Positions 35,131 through 46,453 are shown, numbered from the stretch's first letter. The stretch is DNA of 64,000 bases from Telopea speciosissima (GCF_018873765.1 NC_057923.1:20803913-20867912); one strand, 5' to 3'. The notes: generated by a model not told the origin, from the letters alone. Numbers and translations: made by a program.

Positions 35131-36278
35131 AGAAAATTTATGTCTACCGCTCCTGGGGTTTCAAACAATTACATTTACCATCCCTGGGATTTCATCTATT
35201 TTATAAACTTCCCCTGTATTTTGAAAGATTCTTACAAACGTAGCTCTACCATTAGATGAGAACAGTGAAGTGAGGATGTCATGTCCAAATATTAATTAAA
35301 TGCCCATAACTCCCTTAATGAAGGTGCTTTTACATATTTACCCCATTTGTTTGTAGCACTAACCTACTAGTTAATTTCGCTCTCCTCTCTCTCTCCTTCC
35401 TCTCGCTGTCGGAGTCCCCTGCTATATATTGCCAGAGTAGCCCTCAGAGACCCCTTCCGTTGCTGCTCCCTCTACGGCTATCTTCTGCTTCCCTTCCTTT
35501 TACCTTTCTTTTTCTTCTTTCTGTTTCTCACTCACTCACTCTTCGAACCCTTTTGACAACCACTCTGCTCTGAACTCAGCTTTAATGTCGAACCCAATCG
35601 GAGGTCTCACGACCCAGATGAACAGCTTCCCACTAACCTCCAAACCCATTGCAAGTTCCATCATTTGGGTAGAGCTGATTGTGTTCTGAGACCAAAATGA
35701 GGTATACATAATCGAATTTGGTGGATGAGAATCTAACAAATTAACACAGTTTTCTGGGGAATCAAGCCAAGATTTTGCCGATTTCTCGTCTAACGTACCG
35801 TTGCGCACACATTTTTTTTTCTTTTTAATTGGAAATCCCCTCTATCATCTCGGTAATGTTTGGTTGGAGGAGGGATTTTTCTTGTTTCTGAGATGGACAA
35901 GAAGGCAATTAGGCAATAAGCCTAGTTTCCTCCTGTGGGTGGCAGTGTCATCCGCCACGAGGAGCATAGCAGTGAGGACTCGAGAGTCAGCTGTTTAACT
36001 TACAACTCTCCTCAGGGACTTTCTCAGGTTTGATGGTGACTTACCGAAGAAGAGGTGGTGAAGGGAGATGAGGGCTTACCGTAGATGGGAGAGACGGGTT
36101 CTCTGTCATTAGGGTTCAAGAGTAGAAATAAGAGAAGAAGAAGAAGAAGAAGAAGAATTGTCATTTCCTTTCAAAACTAACACAGTTGATACTCATGGGT
36201 ACGAAAGTAATTTTTGAAATCCCAAGAGTTATGGACACAATTGTTTAAAACCCCAAGAGTGATAAACGTAAATTTCCC
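35131..36278. mobile_element. Pack-MULE carrying a UDP-glycosyltransferase fragment
   Basis: Long inverted ends (left aaatttatgtctaccgctcc, ggggtttcaaacaatta; right the inverse, ending gtaaatttccc) are flanked by an exact nine-base duplication TATTATTTA (35122-35130 and 36279-36287). Nine bases is the Mutator rule. There is no transposase. The interior holds a piece of a host glycosyltransferase gene on the minus strand. The terminal repeats match the element at 17974-19564. Confidence 0.85.
35536..35808 (-). pseudogene. Captured UDP-glycosyltransferase (UGT) fragment
   Basis: A 90-residue frame reads CVNLLDSHPPNSIMYTSFWSQNTISS, then QMMELAMGLEVSGKLFIWVVRPPIGFD, then FRAEWLSKGFEE. This is the stretch of a plant family-1 UGT just before the PSPG sugar-donor box (normally WLDS, then SFGSQ, then FIWVVRPP, then LPEGFEER). 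SFGS has become SFWS. The PSPG box and the acceptor-binding half are absent, so no enzyme is encoded. It resembles UGT92-type sequences, but that subgroup call is tentative. Confidence 0.8.
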
Positions 36279-36299
36279 TATTATTTATAAAACTATTAG

Positions 36300-36450
36300 G
36301 TATTCATATTTTTAAAATCGGATCAAATAATATAGCTTTTAACCGGATGCGAATAATTTTCGAAAACCAATTTTTTGAATATGGATTCCTCTAAACATAT
36401 ACGAATGAATAAGGATTTTCAAATATCCATTTACATCCTTATTTTATAAG
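36300..36450. mobile_element. hAT-type MITE fragment 3' of PUT-2
   Basis: Contains accggatgcgaataattttc, ttttttgaatatggattcc and the terminal atccatttacatcct. A homologous piece lies at 47878-47985 in the same position 3' of PUT-3, so the MITE was already present when this part of the array duplicated. Confidence 0.65.
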
Positions 36451-36509
36451 TATTGTACTATATGATATATAAACATAAGGGAAAAGATTCTCTGAGCCTA
36501 AGGCATACA

Positions 36510-38087
36510 TTATGCCTCCTCGCATACATTATAATATATATTTTTTTGAATGATAGAAATAATGATTGAAAAACTAGATTTGAGAGGGTGTAGAGTACCA
36601 GGCTTAATTTGCTCATTGAAACCTCTCCTTAAACATAGAGATGTCTCTAAATTTCTACTTCTACAAAGAAACCAAAACAATTCCCTCAACCTCACTAGTC
36701 CTTTCAATCTGCTCATGACCTCATCTTCAACCTTGTTAAATTCAAGCCACCTCTTAGACTTGCAAAATCTCATGAGAAAGTACCCAAAAATCCCAGCAAG
36801 AGTTAGTGAAGCACTCATCAAGTAGACCACTTCACTCACAATCGCCATCACATAGATCAAAATCCCAGTTGGAACCAAGCACATCACAACTGAGCCTCTT
36901 AATCCCATTGGAACCTTAAATGGTCTCTTCAACAAGGGATGCTTCCATCTCAACCAGATAAACGAAGAGAACTCCAATAGCACCCCAAGACCATACAAGA
37001 AATTTGCCACTGAAACTATATTGGTGAAACCCATGAAAGAAACTCCACATGTCATAAGGCTTGATACTAAAATCCCAACCCATGGTGTATCAAACCATTT
37101 CGATCTCCACTGGAAGCATCTTGGCAAGAATCCTGTATCAGCCATACCCAGAAGCTGGAACGAACAAGTGCTCAATTGGGCTTCAAAGACTCCAATTGCA
37201 GACACTACCACACCAACTTCAATCCAGATTTTTAGCCACTCACCCACTATCATACCGGCAGCTTCTGCTAAGAACCCATTGTTCCAACTCTCTTGATTCA
37301 ATTCAAGTGACCCAATTGTGGACATAAGAGAGATCACATAGGCCAAACAAGTCAGGATTCCAGCTGAGAGAAGCGCTTTTGGGAAGGTTTTTTGGGGCTG
37401 GACAACTTCGCCGGCCAAAATACTCACATTATCCCAATAATTCAAGTTCCAGAACAGAGTATTGAAGTATAGATTCCAATCTCTTTTCATCCCTGGCTGA
37501 CCCAAGCTGATCCAACGATGGGGTTTGATTTTGGGTATTGAAGCTACTGCCATTACAAGGAATGGCATGAGTGAGATTGTACCTAGAGCAACTGTGGCAT
37601 AACTAAATATTGTTACACCAGTGTAGTTAAGGAAAGACAAGATGAAGGTAGCAGAGGAGATAGCGAGGTATCGAGGAAGACCTGATTCGAAAACAGGGAA
37701 CAACAGTTTCAAATAGCCAATACAGAGGAGAGGATAGGCAGCATTGTTGATGATTCCACTAGAGAACTTCCATGTCCCCATGAGGAAGCCCCAGAAGTGG
37801 CCAAATGCATGAGAAACCCATATAATATAACCGCCATTGCCGGGGAAGGCGGTGGCAAGCTCGGCGGTGAGAAGGGCTTGTGGGATACTCCAGATGAAAG
37901 GGAAGATGAGGAAGCCAAGGATGGCGAAGAGGGGTCCGTTGGCCTTTACAACTGGTTCTTCTCCAAAGGGGCCGCCAGAGGCTTGGAAATGGATTAGAAA
38001 GATGAGAGGCAGGAGGGTTAGCTTCCTTTGATTGTTCTTGTTGATGGTTTCTCTTGGTTCCTCAACAATCTGAGGAGATTTTCCCAT
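36510..38087 (-). CDS. Polyamine transporter, APC family, copy PUT-2 (frameshifted C-terminus)
   Basis: An intronless 525-residue frame homologous to PUT-1 and PUT-3 along residues 1-456, with [18 protein letters not shown] and [26 protein letters not shown] intact and the full set of hydrophobic segments. Against PUT-3, one base is missing near 36718-36721, after FNKVEDE. The last 69 residues (457-525) are therefore read out of frame and run past the ancestral stop, still visible as a TAG at 36661-36663. The loss affects only the cytoplasmic tail, so transport may survive. The ATG at 38087 is supported by the matching N-terminus ([10 protein letters not shown]) and a TATA box about 50 bases upstream. 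Polyamine transport is inferred from family. Confidence 0.85.
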   Translation of the reverse strand: MGKSPQIVEEPRETINKNNQRKLTLLPLIFLIHFQASGGPFGEEPVVKANGPLFAILGFLIFPFIWSIPQALLTAELATAFPGNGGYIIWVSHAFGHFWGFLMGTWKFSSGIINNAAYPLLCIGYLKLLFPVFESGLPRYLAISSATFILSFLNYTGVTIFSYATVALGTISLMPFLVMAVASIPKIKPHRWISLGQPGMKRDWNLYFNTLFWNLNYWDNVSILAGEVVQPQKTFPKALLSAGILTCLAYVISLMSTIGSLELNQESWNNGFLAEAAGMIVGEWLKIWIEVGVVVSAIGVFEAQLSTCSFQLLGMADTGFLPRCFQWRSKWFDTPWVGILVSSLMTCGVSFMGFTNIVSVANFLYGLGVLLEFSSFIWLRWKHPLLKRPFKVPMGLRGSVVMCLVPTGILIYVMAIVSEVVYLMSASLTLAGIFGYFLMRFCKSKRWLEFNKVEDEVMSRLKGLVRLRELFWFLCRSRNLETSLCLRRGFNEQIKPGTLHPLKSSFSIIISIIQKNIYYNVCEEA

Positions 38088-38137
38088 TGTGGGTTGCTCT
38101 TACCACTCACCAATGACTTGGGGTTGTAGGATTTGAA

Positions 38138-38145
38138 TTTTAAAT
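38138..38145 (-). promoter_or_regulatory. TATA box of PUT-2
   Basis: The minus strand reads tatttaaa about 50 bases before the ATG. The spacing equals that of the tatataaaaa box of PUT-3, implying a 5' leader of about 20-25 bases. Confidence 0.55.
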
Positions 38146-38149
38146 ACAC

Positions 38150-38205
38150 TAGCTTGCTGGAAGCTTCAAAGAGAGTATTAATTAGCTAGCTTGCTGGGAG
38201 CTAAA
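38150..38205 (-). promoter_or_regulatory. Duplicated agcttgctgggagct motif upstream of PUT-2
   Basis: Two copies of agcttgctgg(a/g)agct occur (38151-38165 and 38188-38202). PUT-3 also carries two copies at the same place upstream of its TATA box. Confidence 0.5.
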
Positions 38206-38239
38206 AGAGAGATTATATAAGTATATAAGTTTTCCTTCA

Positions 38240-38410
38240 TTTTTTTGGTAAATCAGAAATCTATTGATGATAAGAATGTCAAATAGTCAAGGATTCATTT
38301 ACACACAAATAATGAAGCTATGGGGTGGAATTAAGTTAAACCGTTATACGCATTAATGATAGGCCTTTCTGGCAAAGGAATGATCTACACCATTTGCTCC
38401 CCTTGCAAGA
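38240..38410 (-). mobile_element. LINE 3'-end fragment
   Basis: A T tract and ttggtaaatcagaaatctattg, then ggattcatttacac, aatgaagct and aggcctttctggcaa, match the 3' end of the 8842-10045 LINE (tttcatttacac, ttatgaagtcaag, aagcccttccaagct). Only the untranslated tail is present. Confidence 0.55.
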
Positions 38411-38454
38411 AAAGAAAAATTATATTCAATTAAGAAGGAAAACAGACTTACTTG

Positions 38455-38600
38455 ACCAACAGTTGCCTAGTGCGGTTGGTGAGCTGTGGTACGCTTCATA
38501 CCATGCTCACTAAGAGGTCTCGAGTTCGAGTCTCCTGGTTGGTACCTTCCCCCTCCCTATTCCCTCCCCCCTAAAAAAGTAAGATATATATAAAAGCTCC
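38455..38600 (+). mobile_element. tRNA-derived SINE
   Basis: A-box-like tagtgcggttggtgagctg is followed by B-box-like cgagttcgagtctcctggt. A pyrimidine-rich body ends in ccctaaaaaag. The head resembles the minus-strand SINE at 2812-2995. Confidence 0.6.
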
Positions 38601-39429
38601 CAATTCCAAAAAAAAAAAAAAAGACTCATTTGATGTGCATTAACGGTTGATAACAATTGATTTGTAACCGCTTGATAATCGAGACACACTTAATGAGCTT
38701 TGAATTTTGTAATTCAGCCTCGGCATGGATGTTGATGAAGGTTCTTCATGGTTTCGATAGCACTCATTTCATCAAAATAGCAAAACATATGCAGCCTTTC
38801 TGGCTGGGCGCTCGTTGGAGAGGAGCCCGATCAATGGGTCGAGGCCCTAAGGTAAGGCCTAACTACAAATCCACCCGTGAGTTTTGAATATTTATGGATA
38901 TCTCCCCGGCTTTCCAAAATAATTGATAAGTAAATCCACTCCATTAGTTGTCCCCATTAGTTGCGAACGGTAAGAGTGTTTTAGTGATTTTATGTCGAAT
39001 ATACTCTTGATAGGGAAAGATATGCCCTTCCAGAGGAGGGAAGAAGAAGAATAGAAGGAAGGAGAAACAGGCGTAGGAGACACACTCAATCCCTTTTCTT
39101 CCTCGATCCCAAATCCCTACTTGCCATTTTCAAAATTCTTAAACCCCAATCACACCCATGGCTGTCGATCTCAACTCTACCCTCCATTCTAGCTAGTCGC
39201 AGATGACTAAATCTATAAACTATCGACACCATTTAGGTCTCTCGTAAATCCAAGTTCTCTTGCATTTTTTTTTTCTTTTTTTTGGAATGGTGGATTCATA
39301 AGAGAAGAATCAAGTGTTGTTCAAGAGTTGAATCGAACTATGGAGGAACTAAAACCTGTCGACGTGATTCGCAGATGGACAGGCATGCTGGAGACAAAGT
39401 TGAATGAACTCCACAACTTGTCTCCATTT

Positions 39430-40010
39430 AGGCCTGATTTGGTATGATTTCTATTTCAATTTCAGGGGGTGATTTCTATTTTTGAAATTGTTTGGTTTGA
39501 TTTTTGCACCTTATTTCAGTGAAATAAAAATCAAGTGAAATAGAAATTCTGAAATAGTGAGGAGTTGTTGTAGAATTTCTATTTCATTTGATTTAGCACT
39601 CTTGCAGTCTTGCTCTTAAATGAACACATGGTTAATTTCATGGACAAAGTAGTAATTTCATGTTAAAAATAAAAGACCACTCCCACTCCCACAATTGCCA
39701 CCGCCACCACCACCACTACCACCACTACTAACCTGTTACCACCACCACCACCACCACTACCCTACCGTCACCACCACCACCATTGCCATCGCCACCACCA
39801 CCACTACCCCGCCGCCATCACCACCATCCTTCCCAAAGAAATATAGAGAATCTATTCTTAGAATTTGAACTATCAAATGGATTTTTTTATTCTTGAAATA
39901 TTTCATATTGATACGATCAAAACAATTTCAATTTTTTGACCAAAAATCTATTTGTTGATTATTTCAAGAAATCAATCCAAAACTGAAATAGAAATCATAC
40001 CAAATTAGGC
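39430..40010. mobile_element. MITE with ggcctgatttggtatgatttc ends
   Basis: The left end ggcctgatttggtatgattt is inverted at the right (aaatcataccaaattaggc). The subterminal part is rich in gaaatagaaat forms. It contains a (CCACCA)n stretch. The TSD is not clear, so hAT and PIF/Harbinger are both possible. Confidence 0.6.
39690..39832. repeat. (CAC/CCA)n trinucleotide microsatellite
   Basis: Imperfect CCACCA repeats interrupted by ctacc and gccat, inside the MITE. Confidence 0.8.
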
Positions 40011-40315
40011 TGAAGTTTATCTCTTAGGAGAGTTCTAACAAATCCCATGATGGCAGTGCTGGATCAGAAAAGGAGGGTAAGTACCAGGAAGTTCCGTAAT
40101 AAAAAAAATAAGTTTATTTTAATATGAAGGGTAAATTGGTCAACAAATGAACAATTCTAATGTTTTTAATCCCTGATTAACAGACTGGATTTACTTATTA
40201 ATTATTTTGAAAAATATAAAAAGTATATGTAAATATCCAAAACTTACGTATGGATCTGCAATTAGGCCTTACCTCATTAGGAGAGGTATGGCAAATTATA
40301 ATAATAATTGCAGAC

Positions 40316-40891
40316 TGATATACATGCCTTTACCCGACCAATGACATCAAGACACGCGTCGCCTTCGAATCGGTAGGTCGGTTCTGTTATGAAGTTTCTA
40401 GTCATATGCGCACAACCTGTCGAACGGTGAAACCAGCAAGGAAAATGATCGGTCTGATATTGAGCGAGGGTTGAGCCGAACTTGTGAAACCCGAGGTTGA
40501 CAAGGATTTGGAGAAGGTGATATCACTTCACCCAGAGCACGCGGAACAGATGAGTTAGGGTCATGCTTCTGGCGTGATCCCCTGGACAGGTGTCCGCTCA
40601 AGGAACGCTCCACCTCAGCACTTTCGAGACCGGAGAAAGGGTCTACAGTCGGTAGGCAGCCTATGACGGTCTACAGTATGAAAGCTATAAAAAGGCACGT
40701 ACGTCTTGGTTTTAGGGGGTCGAGAATTGGGTTAAAAGCTCAGTCTTTTTGATATCGAGTTATCTATGTGTGCGCGATCTAATTTGGGCGTCGGAGTTCA
40801 ATCGACCGCCTCAGACAAGCCCGGATTGACCCGTTCTGGTTTTGCAGGTGGCTCAGACTAACCAGGAAAAAGATTGGATCGTACACTATCA
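40316..40891 (+). mobile_element. Solo LTR (LTR retrotransposon)
   Basis: It begins tgatatacatgcc, ends cactatca, and is flanked by an exact CAGAC duplication (40311-40315 and 40892-40896). A TATA-like ctataaaaaggc lies at 40686-40697, and tgggcgtcggagttc is followed by ggttttgcaggtgg, the promoter and U5 pattern of many plant gypsy-type LTRs. Its start resembles that of the solo LTR at 46454-47328. No internal region is present. Confidence 0.8.
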
Positions 40892-41065
40892 CAGACAAAA
40901 TCATGGCATGTGGAACAGCGGCACTCCCAGAAATCTATGCTCTGTATAAATACAATTGTCTTTCATTCATTTTTTCCATATAGAGGAGAACCGATGGATA
41001 GAGCATTAAAGCGCTGATCAGACCGGAAAAGTCAAGTGTGGTCCTGATAATTTTTTCCGATTTAC

Positions 41066-41102
41066 TCACGAGTCACGAGTCACGAGTCACGAGTCACGAG
41101 TC
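41066..41102. repeat. Heptamer tandem repeat
   Basis: Four to five copies of cacgagt in tandem. Confidence 0.8.
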
Positions 41103-41941
41103 CCGAAGAAGATAGGGTTACGTTATGTGGGCCAGGGAATCTCTCACACTGGTCCATCGGAATGACGATTTCGATTTATCAATAAAGGCCTCTCACATGA
41201 TTTAGATAATTAGGGAGATAGTATTAGGGTGTAGGGCTGTAAAAGGACTTAAAAACATCCCACACGGACACGGTTAGCAAAGGAATCTTTTTTTCTATGT
41301 TTTTATATGATGTATACGGTAATTGATTTTCTCAATTGAAGAAGACAAATTATTGTCATGTGGAGCTTTGACTAAATTCAATTAAAGGGATATTTTTTGG
41401 GGGAAATTGCCCAGATCTACTTAGATAAAAATATTAATTACAATCTAAGTTGGTTTAAAATATGTTTTACATTTACTAGTTTTGACTTTCGATTTTGAAA
41501 ATATTTACTTAATCCCCAAAGTTATTAATTGCTCATGGTCCTAAAAAAGGAAACGAAATTGAACTTCCCAAAATACCTCAACAATTTATATTCTCTCTTT
41601 ATTTTTTTTTCCTTTCAATTCTTTCATTTTTAATCACATGTGAGACCCACCCCCTCCTCTTCCTTCTTCTTCCTCCTCCTTTGCCGTAGAAGGCCGCACC
41701 ATCCTAGCTGCTGCAACCTCGCACTCCAATCAAACTTGCAACACCCCTCCGCCTGCTCTCACTCTTCCCTCCCCTGCAACCCCGCCCAAGTGTGCTCTCA
41801 TCAACCCAATTTGTAGATTATTGCAGAAGGGGAGAAACCTTGTCTCCAGTCGCCTTTGCCACCACTGAGGGTTTCAAAACATCCAGTAATTTGGAATCTG
41901 ATGTTTTGGGAATTTACTCTATTCTATTTTATCCTCCATCT

Positions 41942-42508
41942 TAGGGGTGCAAGTTTGGCCCTGTTGGCCCGAACCCGCCCTGGTCCACCCTGAGCCCAAA
42001 CAGGGCTTGGGCTGAGATACTTGGCCCTGAGGGCGGGTTAGGGCTGGAAATTTCTAGCCCTGAGCCAGGGTTGGGTCGGGCCAGGGTTGAGTCCTCGGGG
42101 TGAGCCAGGCCCGGCCTAGCCCAAAACTGTTTTAATTTATACTATGAAATATATATTGATATACTACATTTATTATAAACTTCAAATGTCACACATATTT
42201 TGTTATATAATATATTACATATGAAGATAATAAGTGATAATATATTTTATTAAAGGGTTATTTTACGTAAAATTGTTAATTTTGTCCTTGACCCAGCCCC
42301 ACTCAATCCAGTCCATGCTTCTCTCCCTTCCCCCACTCCATGATTAGGGTCAATCAGGGCCAGCCCGGCCCTACCCAAAAGGTGGGTCAGGGTTGGATTT
42401 TTCGAGCCTTGAGTCAGGGTCGAGTCGGGCCTAGGCCCAGCTAAGGGGACTCAGGATTGGGTTGGGGTTTTCAAAAGCCCGGCCCAACCCGATCCTATTG
42501 CAGCCCTA
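41942..42508. mobile_element. hAT-type MITE (taggggtgcaag family), complete
   Basis: The ends taggggtgcaa and ttgcagcccta are inverted, flanked by near-matching octamers CTCCATCT (41934-41941) and CTTCATCT (42509-42516). The GC-rich subterminal repeats (gggccagg, gagcc, ggcccgg) are typical of hAT elements. A 5' portion of a related copy is at 5497-5690. Confidence 0.8.
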
Positions 42509-42516
42509 CTTCATCT

Positions 42517-43180
42517 CCTTGTTGCAGCCTTTGGGATTCACACCTTCAAGATGAAAGGCAAATCACATTCGATTCCACCTTTTTCTCTCTCATCTCCCTC
42601 CCATGTTGAACTTACCTCACTTCAGGTTCCTTCTATAGAAACCAGATTTTTGATATGGACTTTGTTGATAATGAAATTATGCCTACAAATTTTGATTTTT
42701 ATCCCCAGATTAGGTTAATCAAAGATCTAAATCTCATATCCATGGCTATTTCTAGATGGGTAAGAGGAATGAGGGTTTTTGAAAAGGGAGAGCAAGCTTT
42801 AGTTGGGTGGGGGAAAAGACGAACTCACAAGCAAAGTACCTCTTTTTTTCAGTTTTTAATATCTTAAGCATTCTGAACCAAATCCACTTCCTTTCCTGTG
42901 AAGAAAATTAATCCCAATATATCGTTAATTATATTTCTTTGAAATTTCTCTCGGTATCAACAACTAACAAAATCGATACATATTGCCCGATATGGACGAT
43001 ACGATACCGATACTCAAAACCATGGAGGAGATGATCGATGAGAGAGGGAGAAGGAGGGGTGTTGCTGGTGGGGGTGGCATCGCGGGTTGTAGCAACGGGG
43101 ACGGCGTATCCTCCTACAGAGTAAGGAGGAGGAGGAGGAGGGGTGAGTCTCACACTCCCACGTATTTGATTAATAAAAAA
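42517..43180. other. Interior of outer element, unassigned
   Basis: The plus frame at 42655-42867 (MDFVDNEIMPTNFDFYPQIRLIK and onward) is open but unrecognised. It may be captured exon sequence, since it lies between element arms and continues the DNA cut by the hAT MITE. Bases 42940-43020 carry gatacgataccgatac repeats resembling another MITE end. Confidence 0.35.
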
Positions 43181-43183
43181 AAG

Positions 43184-44661
43184 GGGCAAATTTCATAGAC
43201 ACCCCCTGTAAGTATGCAATATGTTACGGACATCCCATACTTGATCAAAATATCACAAACACCCTTTACTTTATGACTTTATTTCAACTTAATCCACTCC
43301 GTTAAGTCTCTGCAGTTAAGTGATTGTTAACTCTATTTAAATGGCGACATTACCCTTACCACAATGTGAACAATCCATAATACCTTTATGGGTTCTACCC
43401 AAAATAAATAAATAAATAATTCCTTTATGGGTAAAAACCCAAATCCAATACAAACACCATTCTATCTTTTTTGTTTTCGTGGGGCGGAAGGCGGAAGGTG
43501 GAAGAAGCAAGAACAGGGAAGGGGACTTCTGCAATCGACGCCATTTTTTACCCATGTACATCCTTTGAAAGCGGAAGGAGGAAGAACACCAACACCGGTG
43601 ATGGGGTTCTCGGTTGGGTGAAAAATGGAAAGTGAAAAGAAAAAGATTTAGGTTTCGGTGGAGGTAGATGGGTTGAGATAAAAATGAAGTTAGGATTTAG
43701 GATTAGGAGATGGGAAAGAGAAAGAAACGGGGAAGAAGACGGTTGTGGTTAGAGTTACAAAAAAAATGGAAAATAAAAAGAGGAAATCCAATTTTTAATG
43801 AATAGCAGATAAACACAGATGTTACCATTACCCTAATAAAATGCATTCCATTTTCTTGATCAATATATTAGAAAATAAAACTCCAAACTCAATAAACAAT
43901 CACTCCGCTCGCCACTCAAATCCAAAGAATCCATCCCAAAAAGACAAATCAAATATTTGAAAATTGGTAACCATCATACATGCACTTTTGATTGCAAGGC
44001 ATCCATAATGAAACCTGCAAAACCTGGAATCTCAAGATCTGGGTCAAAAGGATGTTGGGAAAGTTCTTTGAAATATCAACAAAGGTATAAAAAACTATCA
44101 AGAGCAGTAGCTTAATTGATCCAATAAATTCAAATCGGAGAAGAAAGTGGATGGCAGCCATGGTTAGGATGTTGGGAAAGAAAGTGAAATGAAGATGAGT
44201 TTCGTTTTGTGGTTTTAGAAAATGAAAGAGAAAGTGATATAGTGTCGAATATGGTAGATGGAAGATAAAATGGGAAAATGGTGGTATTGGTTCTAGGTTA
44301 GAGCTTAGAAATCAGATGGGGAAAATGGGTTAGAAGAAGAAGAAGAAGAAGCATCCGGTGAGTTTTCTTTTTAGAAAATAAAAGAAGAAATGAAGGAGAA
44401 TAGGTTAGAAGAAGAAGAAGAAGCATACGGTGATTATAAGACTCACAGTTATCCTGGTTCATCAGTGCCGGTAGCGCCATCGCTCTGAGGGAGGAGGTTG
44501 TGGTGGTGGTTGACGTCAGAGTTGGAAGGAGGTTAAAATTGACATTTTAACTTTGGGTGCTAACTGTGCTTAACATCAAGGGGAAGGTTGATATTTTGAT
44601 CAAGTATGGGATGTCTGTGATATATTGCATACTTACGGGGGTGTCTGTGAAATTTACCCAA
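43184..44661. mobile_element. MULE-like element nested in outer element
   Basis: The left gggcaaatttcatagacacc, atgcaatatgttacggacat and cccatacttgatcaaaata are inverted at the right end (gggtgtctgtgaaatttac). Both sides carry eight A residues, consistent with a short duplication in an A-rich target. The interior has GAA/TTC-rich segments but no transposase or recognisable protein. Confidence 0.7.
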
Positions 44662-44894
44662 AAAAAAGAAGAGTTAGAATTAAGATGAAGTGTTGGGGTA
44701 TTTTAAGAAGTTCAATTTTATTTTATTATTTCTTGGAACCATGAGCATTAAGTAACTTTGGGGATTAAGTAAATATTTTCAAAATCAGAACCAATAGATG
44801 TAAAACATATTTTCAACATACTTATGTTGTAATTAATTTTCTTGTCTAGTAGATTTCGGCAATTCCCCTTTTTTTTTTATTGACACCCTTCAAT

Positions 44895-45601
44895 ATATAA
44901 GAGTGTATATGGGTCTGGCCGAACCGGTATTTGGTTCGGTTCCAAGTAGTGGCAGTTGGATCTAGATTCGAACCAAGTCCTGGATCCTTACTAGAAGTGG
45001 ATACTCTAATTCGGATCTGATTACAATTCGGTTCTTCTATTCGGTTCTTATCTGGATATATTTGAGTCTCATGAATCATTATTTTCTACAAAACAATGAT
45101 ACCACCACAACAACAATAATAGTACATCATACAAGGATTAAGCACAAACGCACAATGGCTGCTATGGCTCTAGTAGATTAGAGATTACCCTACACGTAAG
45201 TGGAGAACTGAATATTCATGATGGAATATCATCTCCAAAGCACAATCTTGTCAAACAACCCCAATTTTGCTAAATCATCAGCCACCTCATTTGCAGTTTT
45301 TGGTTTCCCTTGAAATTGAAACTATAGTTTTAGAGTATCAAACAAGAAATTCGTAGAATTGTATTCGTAGGGTAACTTAAGGCTTAAACCTTAAGATAGT
45401 AAAAAACTAAAAAAGCTATTAGATTTTAACGATGCGGATAATTCGGTTCGAATTCAGTTAGATCCATCATTTTAGTGGCTACATCCATAACCAAATTGAA
45501 CCGAATTATAAACACATATTTCAGATCAAGGACTTAACCAGATTGTATTCAGTCCAGATACTGATTTGGTTTTCGGTTCCTGATCCACACTGACACCCTT
45601 A
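44895..45601. mobile_element. hAT-like MITE rich in 'ggttcgg' subterminal repeats
   Basis: An exact nine-base direct repeat, cccttcaat (44886-44894 and 45602-45610), flanks the segment. The ends taagagtgt and acaccctta are inverted. Both subterminal regions carry aaccggt/ggttcggtt-type repeats. No coding sequence. Confidence 0.65.
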
Positions 45602-45610
45602 CCCTTCAAT

Positions 45611-46448
45611 TTAAGGTGTGCACAACAACAACGGCATCTTTTGATAATGATGTAATGATTTGTCATTTTCAACTTATTTTTTCTACTTAAAAAAACACTT
45701 ATTTTTGTAAACCCTGTTATACGGTACCCCTCTCTTAATTCTTAATAGATGTTTAGGTACAAGTCAAGAGGAAGTCAAGGAAGGATTAAGAAGTGGCCGG
45801 CCTTTAGAAAAGGGTGTGGCTTTGTGTGTCTTAGAGAATGCAAGATTTTCCCAACTCAAAAGTCTCTTTAAATCTTTTCCTCTCTCTCTCTCTCTTCTGC
45901 ATTGGCGGTGTTCAGCAACAAATTAATTAATAGTCATGACTTCTTATCTCACTAATTACTCTTGTTTTGTTTTTAATAAGGTGGATGATTAGCAACAACA
46001 CGAAGCATCATGTGCTGAAAGACGATCTGCCACGAAATTGCCTTCTCTTAGGGTGTGATCGAGAGAAACCGATCATGTCAAAGTGACGCCATAACTTACG
46101 AAATGCAGTTAGCAATGATATACTGAATACGCCATGAAATGTTTTGAGCGAGGCCCTCCCATTCCAAATGGAGATGAGAAGTAGTAATTAGTTGTCGATC
46201 ACTCTCTATTGTGCTGATCGAATACCGAGGTCTCTAGCCACTCAAAGTAAGGAAAGGAGCATAATTGGCACTGAGGCGGGAAGTTCGCAAATCTATTGTT
46301 CACCAATGGAAAATGAGGTCTTCTCACCAACTTCTTGTGGATTGATCAATGAGCTGCCTCATCAAAGATGGTTCTTAACGAGGCAACAGATATGGAGCAA
46401 TGTTTGGTTGATAGTTCTGGATCCAAAAGTCAGTCGAAGGGTTTATAT
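45611..46448. other. Intergenic stretch left of solo LTR
   Basis: Frames at 46192-46448 are open but unrecognised. The open frame appears to continue across the solo LTR into 47334-47460, followed by a pure A run. This could be a polyadenylated retrocopy interrupted by the LTR, but I cannot name the parent gene. Confidence 0.3.
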
Positions 46449-46453
46449 GTATC

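Larger units (their letters stand above)
38852..40277. mobile_element. MULE-like element with nested MITE
   Basis: The left end aggtaaggcctaactacaaa and the following 100 bases are inverted at the right (ttgcagatccatacg, aggccttacct). No transposase is seen. Interior DNA includes a short plus-strand frame with LNRTMEELKPVDVIRRWTGMLETKLNELHNL (39331-39424), which could be a captured exon I do not recognise; it is cut by the MITE at 39430-40010. No clear nine-base duplication. Confidence 0.55.
41398..44872. mobile_element. Outer TIR element containing a hAT MITE and a MULE
   Basis: About 190 bases at 41399-41590 (ggggaaattgcccagatct, aaaatatttacttaatcccc, gctcatggtcc) are repeated inverted at 44668-44868. 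The two arms enclose pyrimidine-rich exon-like DNA and two complete insertions (41942-42508 and 43184-44661). Long arms without transposase suggest a MULE-like element. Flanks are T-rich, so the duplication cannot be defined. Confidence 0.65.

Noticed and set aside
36710..36730. Programmed frameshift in PUT-2
   Set aside because: No slippery sequence is evident; a plain deletion relative to PUT-3 is simpler.
41066..41102. Heptamer repeats as a possible CRISPR-like array
   Set aside because: Seven-base units with no spacers; simple tandem repeat in plant DNA.
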